Source: CAVYTF01 sp963708205 (GTDB taxonomy: Bacteria > Bacteroidota > Bacteroidia > Chitinophagales > Chitinophagaceae). From it: a DNA stretch of 64,000 nt. This document shows positions 62,664 to 64,000 of this stretch, piece after piece. Position numbers and translations under genes: made by a program. Where the stretch lies: assembly GCA_963708205.1 (NCBI GenBank), contig OY970196.1, forward strand, positions 1,240,001 to 1,304,000. Direction: 5' to 3'. The notes below the pieces were generated by a model. That model made no database searches. It saw nothing but the letters and a program-made list of their open reading frames with translations, and was not told the origin of the DNA. Each line of letters opens with the position of its first letter. Positions within the stretch are counted from its first letter, which is position 1.

Positions 62664-63689
62664 TTATCTCATGATGAAAGGGAAGCGCTGGTAATGTTTT
62701 AATGCAATGCCGGTGCCGCGCACAACACTCTTTAAAGGATCGTCGGCAATATGCACAGGCAATTTTATTTTTTGGCTCAACCGCTTATCCAGTCCGCGTA
62801 ACAGCGCGCCGCCGCCGGTTAAATATAAACCTCTTCTGTAAATATCGCCGGCTAATTCAGGTGGCGTTGTTTCAAGCGCTTTGAGAATCGCTTCTTCTAT
62901 TTTAAAAATACTTTTATCCAATGCTTCTGCTACTTCCTGGTAGCTTACCATAATTTGTTTTGGAATACCTGTAACTAAATCGCGGCCATTTACAGGAATA
63001 TCTTCCGGTGGTGTTTCAAGATCTTTCATGGCAGCGCCAACTAAAATTTTTATTTGTTCAGCCGTTCTTTCACCGATCAATAAACTATGATAACGGCGAA
63101 GCGATTCCATAATATCAGAAGTAAATTCATCGCCTGCAATTCTTATACTTTGATCACACACAATTCCTGCAAGCGCAATAACAGTAATGCCTGTAGTGCC
63201 TCCACCAATATCAATGATCATGTTGCCAACAGGTTCTTCTACATCAATGCCGATACCTATTGCGGCTGCCATTGGTTCATGAATTAAATACACTTCTTTT
63301 GCGCCTGCCTGTTCTGCACTGTCGCGCACAGCACGTTTTTCTACTTCAGTAATACTTGACGGAATGCAAATCATCATTCTCCAGCTTGGCGGAAACAAAG
63401 GTTTTTTCGGGTAGATCATTTTTATCATTTCCCGGATCATCAATTCTGCTGCATTAAAATCTGCGATAACACCATCTTTTAAAGGACGCACTGTTCTTAT
63501 ACTTTCATGTGTTTTTTCATGCATCAGCAACGCGCGTTTGCCAACCGCTAAAACTTCTTTAGGATTATTTCTGTTTAATGCAACTATCGAAGGTTCGTTT
63601 ACAACAATTTCTTCATCATGTATAATAAGGGTATTAGCGGTGCCAAGATCCATCGCTATTTCCTGTGTAAAAAAATTAAAAATTCCCAT
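62664..63689 (-). CDS. mreB: Rod-shape-determining actin homologue MreB
   Basis: The 341-aa protein has the actin-fold nucleotide motifs: phosphate-1 loop AMDLGTANTLI near residue 12, phosphate-2 loop NMIIDIGGGTTGITVIAL, connect segments and adenosine motif LYLTGGGALLRGLDKRL. The N-terminal MGIFNFFTQEI forms the amphipathic membrane-binding segment. It forms membrane-attached filaments that orient elongation synthesis with MreC, MreD, PBP2 and RodA. It is the first gene of mreBCD here. Confidence 0.97.
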   Translation of the reverse strand: MGIFNFFTQEIAMDLGTANTLIIHDEEIVVNEPSIVALNRNNPKEVLAVGKRALLMHEKTHESIRTVRPLKDGVIADFNAAELMIREMIKMIYPKKPLFPPSWRMMICIPSSITEVEKRAVRDSAEQAGAKEVYLIHEPMAAAIGIGIDVEEPVGNMIIDIGGGTTGITVIALAGIVCDQSIRIAGDEFTSDIMESLRRYHSLLIGERTAEQIKILVGAAMKDLETPPEDIPVNGRDLVTGIPKQIMVSYQEVAEALDKSIFKIEEAILKALETTPPELAGDIYRRGLYLTGGGALLRGLDKRLSQKIKLPVHIADDPLKSVVRGTGIALKHYQRFPFIMR

Positions 63690-63838
63690 TATATTTTTAG
63701 TTCCTTAATTGTGATTGAATGCGGCAAAGTTGTGCGAAATAATTTGAATTAACAAAGCTGAAAGAAAACCATTTTTATCTTTTAAAAGATTAACAAAACA
63801 AGTAAAAACAATTTTATTTTAAATTAATGCAAATAAAA

Positions 63839-64000
63839 TTATTCAAACTCATAACCAATGTCTCTTCTGTAATACATGCCATCAAAATGTATCTGTTCTA
63901 ATATTTTTTTTGAATGGTTTACTGCATCAGCAATATTCTTGCCAAAGCAAGATACTACCAAAACCCTTCCGCCATTTGTAAAAACGATGTCGTTGATTTG
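63839..64000 (-). CDS. purD: Phosphoribosylamine-glycine ligase, C-terminal end (5' part outside window)
   Basis: The last 53 codons of a minus-strand gene run off the right edge. They read INDIVFTNGGRVLVVSCFG, then a helix (NIADAVNHSKKILEQI) and end FDGMYYRRDIGYEFE before a TAA at 63841-63839. The GGRVL strand and the closing MYYRRDIG motif are characteristic of the PurD C-terminal domain, which makes glycinamide ribonucleotide in purine synthesis. The frame is uninterrupted across all 162 bp. Confidence 0.85.
   Translation of the reverse strand, partial: QINDIVFTNGGRVLVVSCFGKNIADAVNHSKKILEQIHFDGMYYRRDIGYEFE

Overview
The window is chromosomal DNA from a member of the Bacteroidota, most likely a Chitinophagaceae-type organism; the genus cannot be fixed from sequence alone. 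The clues are low G+C, a type IX secretion sorting domain, TolC/RND/MacB-type envelope genes with NPVKSLRTE permease tails, A-rich translation starts mostly without Shine-Dalgarno sequences, and TAnnTTTG-like -7 promoter elements. Nothing looks like a phage, plasmid, IS element or CRISPR array, and no tRNA or rRNA was recognised.

Layout. 1-1.0 kb: end of an anti-sigma/sensor-like pair, then a terminator. 1.05-6.0 kb (minus): MBL hydrolase, rodA, mrdA (PBP2) and a DUF502 membrane protein. 6.1-13.0 kb (plus): a TetR-controlled RND efflux operon (regulator, TolC, adaptor, 1193-aa pump). 13.1-13.9 kb (minus): a LamG lipoprotein gene broken by one frameshift. 14.1-19.3 kb (plus): fused alpha/beta 2-oxoacid dehydrogenase E1, an S41 tail-specific protease and a secreted protein. 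19.3-22.0 kb (minus): recA, a KdnB-like alcohol dehydrogenase and recX. 22.2-23.3 kb: dnaN. 23.3-28.9 kb (minus): a second RND system (adaptor, pump, TolC). 29.0-30.4 kb (minus): a T9SS-exported sugar dehydrogenase. 30.4-30.8 kb: an intergenic region with a strong candidate for an unannotated small RNA. 30.8-40.0 kb: a helical-repeat protein with a rare strong Shine-Dalgarno, a Lol-type permease, rbfA, two ABC exporters, a flavin reductase and an ECF sigma operon.

40.3-59.9 kb is the most distinctive region. A histidine kinase and an NtrC-type sigma-54 activator (minus) face away from a long plus-strand operon: a small membrane protein, a MacA-like adaptor, a MacB-type ATPase, five consecutive paralogous 792-815 aa FtsX/MacB permeases, a second ATPase and a TolC-type outer-membrane factor. 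A good sigma-54 promoter match (43189-43205) lies between the divergent units, with repeated GTATCAAAA elements upstream that could be activator sites. I infer an envelope-signal-induced tripartite export or envelope-maintenance system that has expanded its permease set. A copy of the upstream element next to a relic of a permease 3' end lies beyond the TolC gene.

60.2-64.0 kb (minus): two small translationally coupled membrane-protein genes, then mreD, mreC, mreB and the 3' end of purD. mreBCD and mrdA-rodA, normally neighbours in this phylum, lie in the expected order and strand but about 56 kb apart. Copies of a 22-bp dispersed repeat sit beside mreD and near rbfA, which suggests a rearrangement.
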